50,197 bases of DNA from the NCBI GenBank assembly GCA_026984135.1, contig JALSSR010000093.1, positions 1-50,197 of the forward strand, given 5' to 3'. Each line of letters opens with the position of its first letter. The first letter of the stretch is position 1. A program made the position numbers and the translations under genes. This DNA comes from Bacteroidales bacterium. Its GTDB lineage: Bacteria > Bacteroidota > Bacteroidia > Bacteroidales > JAADJA01. This document shows positions 48,851-50,197 of this stretch, piece after piece. The notes beneath the pieces were generated by a model that saw only the letters and a list, made by a program, of their open reading frames with translations, was not told the DNA's origin and ran no database searches.

Positions 48851-50197
48851 CTATTTATCAATTATCAATTTACGGCTAAAGATATTTCCTTCGCTACTAA
48901 GTTGGAGAATATAAACGCCGTTATCAATCTTACTAATATCAACTTTTCTGATATTGGCTCCCTGCTCGAAAGTAAACCTGTCACTAATTATTTCATCTCC
49001 AAGAAGATTTAATATCTTGAAATTTATCTCCATCTTATCCGGAGTTTGAATAGAAATATTCAGTTTATCTTTTGCAGGATTTGGGAAAATGTTTATACCG
49101 TTATCAGCTATCACACTTTCAATACCTATTTCAGGTTCTGTAATGAAATATCGTGTTTCGCTCCATCCTGTGGTATCGCCGTCATGGAATGCCTTTACCC
49201 TCCAGTAATATGTTTTGCCTTTATCCAAGGGATAAACCACATTGAATTTTGTATTTGGGGCATCAACAATTTCCGGTTCAGCATTTTCAAAGCCGTCGGA
49301 CAAGTCGTATTCAACAACATAGCCATCAGTGGCGGTTAAGGAATCCCACTCAAAGACTGGTAGTGCCGATGTTGTATCGCCATTATTAGGACTAACCAGA
49401 AATACGGTATTAATAGTAGTAAAACTCCATACATCCGACCAGTCGGTTGTGTCTTTTGTATGAGCTGCTTTCACTCTCCAGTAATATGTTGAGTCATACC
49501 TTAAACCCTGAGCGTTTACCTGATTGTTTTCTGAAAAAGAGGTACAGGGTATTGAGAAATCAGGATTACGACACACCTCATAGATATATGAAAAAGTACC
49601 TGAAATGGCCTGCCATTTTAGCTGAACATCCAGCATCATATCAGTGGAATTATTTGCAGGTTCTGATAATATGACTTTATCAATAGTCGTAAAGGTTCTG
49701 ACAGCGGACCAGGATGAAGTATCCAGATCATGTCTTGCTCTGACTCTCCAGTAATATTTTGTGTTAAACAAAAGTTGATCCATTGCAACTTCCGTACTAT
49801 CAATAGTTGTTGTTCTAATAAAGGCAACCGGACTTGAAAAGCCATTTCCTGTCCAGAATACAATTGTACCTTCATCGCCGGCAAACCAAATATTATCTTC
49901 ATCAAGCATAAAGGCCGAATATAATTTGTTTGTAGTTCCACTTGCTGTTGGTGACCAGGTATTACCGTCGTATGAGGCAATTCCTCCGTCTTTTCCGGCA
50001 GCCCAACCATAGTTTGAATTCAGCATATATACCGACTCAAGGTCAAAATTAACGGAACTTTCAACTTCAGTCCAATCCGTACCGTCATAATGAAGGATTT
50101 TTCCTGATTTTCCAACTGCCCATCCGTTTGAAGCATCCGTAAAGAAAACATCTGCAAGAGTTTTAGATGTGGGGGAAGCCACCTCACTCCATTCGCT
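48851..50197 (-). CDS. Secreted protein: Ycf48/BNR-like repeats, FN3-like domains, T9SS sorting domain (5' end outside window)
   Basis: The ORF track begins at an internal GTG (50182), but the frame stays open to the right edge (SEWSE before VASPTSKT), so the start lies beyond the window. At least 448 residues are visible. First about 120: Ycf48/photosystem-stability-like repeats of about 40 residues (VFFTDASNGWAVGKSGKILHYDG, LNSNYGWAAGKDGGIASYDG, LDEDNIWFAGDEGTIVFW). Then three FN3-like modules, each with the signature YYWRVRA/YYWRVKA and WSxxRxF (about 125-355). The final about 80 residues (NIFPNPAKDKLNISI to FSRKLIIDK) are a type A sorting domain. Surface or extracellular; ligand unknown. 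Confidence 0.88.
   Translation of the reverse strand, partial: SEWSEVASPTSKTLADVFFTDASNGWAVGKSGKILHYDGTDWTEVESSVNFDLESVYMLNSNYGWAAGKDGGIASYDGNTWSPTASGTTNKLYSAFMLDEDNIWFAGDEGTIVFWTGNGFSSPVAFIRTTTIDSTEVAMDQLLFNTKYYWRVRARHDLDTSSWSAVRTFTTIDKVILSEPANNSTDMMLDVQLKWQAISGTFSYIYEVCRNPDFSIPCTSFSENNQVNAQGLRYDSTYYWRVKAAHTKDTTDWSDVWSFTTINTVFLVSPNNGDTTSALPVFEWDSLTATDGYVVEYDLSDGFENAEPEIVDAPNTKFNVVYPLDKGKTYYWRVKAFHDGDTTGWSETRYFITEPEIGIESVIADNGINIFPNPAKDKLNISIQTPDKMEINFKILNLLGDEIISDRFTFEQGANIRKVDISKIDNGVYILQLSSEGNIFSRKLIIDK

Noticed and set aside
50183-50197. Start of the right-edge gene at GTG 50182
   Set aside because: The frame is open to the window edge and the Ycf48-like repeat is already under way, so the true start lies outside.

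Overview
The window is ordinary chromosome from a low-GC member of the Bacteroidota, probably a Bacteroidales-like lineage. Five to six secreted proteins carry C-terminal type IX secretion (T9SS) sorting domains. Many genes are preceded by the Bacteroidota-specific -7 box TAnnTTTG. Several housekeeping proteins (tRNA-guanine transglycosylase, Omp28, the long-form urocanate hydratase, PcrB/GGGP synthase) have the form typical of that phylum. All product calls come from reading motifs in the translations; no search was run.

Layout. 1-3.5 kb: 3' part of metK, then two divergent T9SS cargo genes, one an Omp28-type thioredoxin-fold protein. 3.6-8.8 kb: hutU with a cyclic-nucleotide-binding/AlbA_2 protein, a small membrane protein, an ECF sigma factor overlapping a glycosyltransferase. 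8.9-14.3 kb: tgt-lptF/G-mrdA-rodA (tRNA modification, LPS export, rod-shape wall synthesis). 14.3-18.2 kb (minus): GH3-family adenylase, deoxynucleoside kinase, YwqK-like lipoprotein, kdsB. 18.3-21.9 kb: ispE, pth, rplY, prs and two convergent tRNA genes (Leu-CAA, Pro-GGG). 22-24 kb: an AT-rich arylsulfotransferase-like secreted protein. 24.2-30 kb: trxB, GGGP synthase, a PIN toxin-antitoxin pair, a DPP-IV-type peptidase, a frameshifted small gene, an MBL-fold hydrolase and ribF. 31-37 kb: a truncated MNT nucleotidyltransferase remnant, a 1153-aa lamin-tail protein overlapping a HigA-like HTH gene, and a single-chain aconitase/LeuCD-type dehydratase. 37-41.5 kb: intergenic repeats, a twin 11-bp motif, and a three-gene surface operon (lipoprotein, T9SS protein, YadA-head T9SS protein). 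41.6-50.2 kb: PrsW-like protease, a 109-bp tandem repeat array, an HD protein, isocitrate/isopropylmalate dehydrogenase, a MATE transporter, glutathione peroxidase, ung, a 42-aa lipoprotein, an outer-membrane-like protein and a T9SS protein running off the right edge.

Most of the window is core metabolism and envelope biogenesis. The unusual parts are: (i) a 0.85-kb array of 109-bp units, two of which carry an identical 36-bp palindromic cassette, between two same-strand genes; (ii) an exact 11-bp motif (TACCGTTAACT) that occurs as a direct pair at 21-bp spacing in two unrelated intergenic regions, matching the geometry of LytTR-type regulator sites, once upstream of the three-gene surface operon; (iii) a toxin-antitoxin pair with a perfect 16-bp palindrome over the antitoxin start codon; and (iv) several gene remnants (MNT antitoxin fragment, frameshifted 79-codon gene, shortened HigA-like gene) that mark past mobile or toxin-antitoxin turnover.
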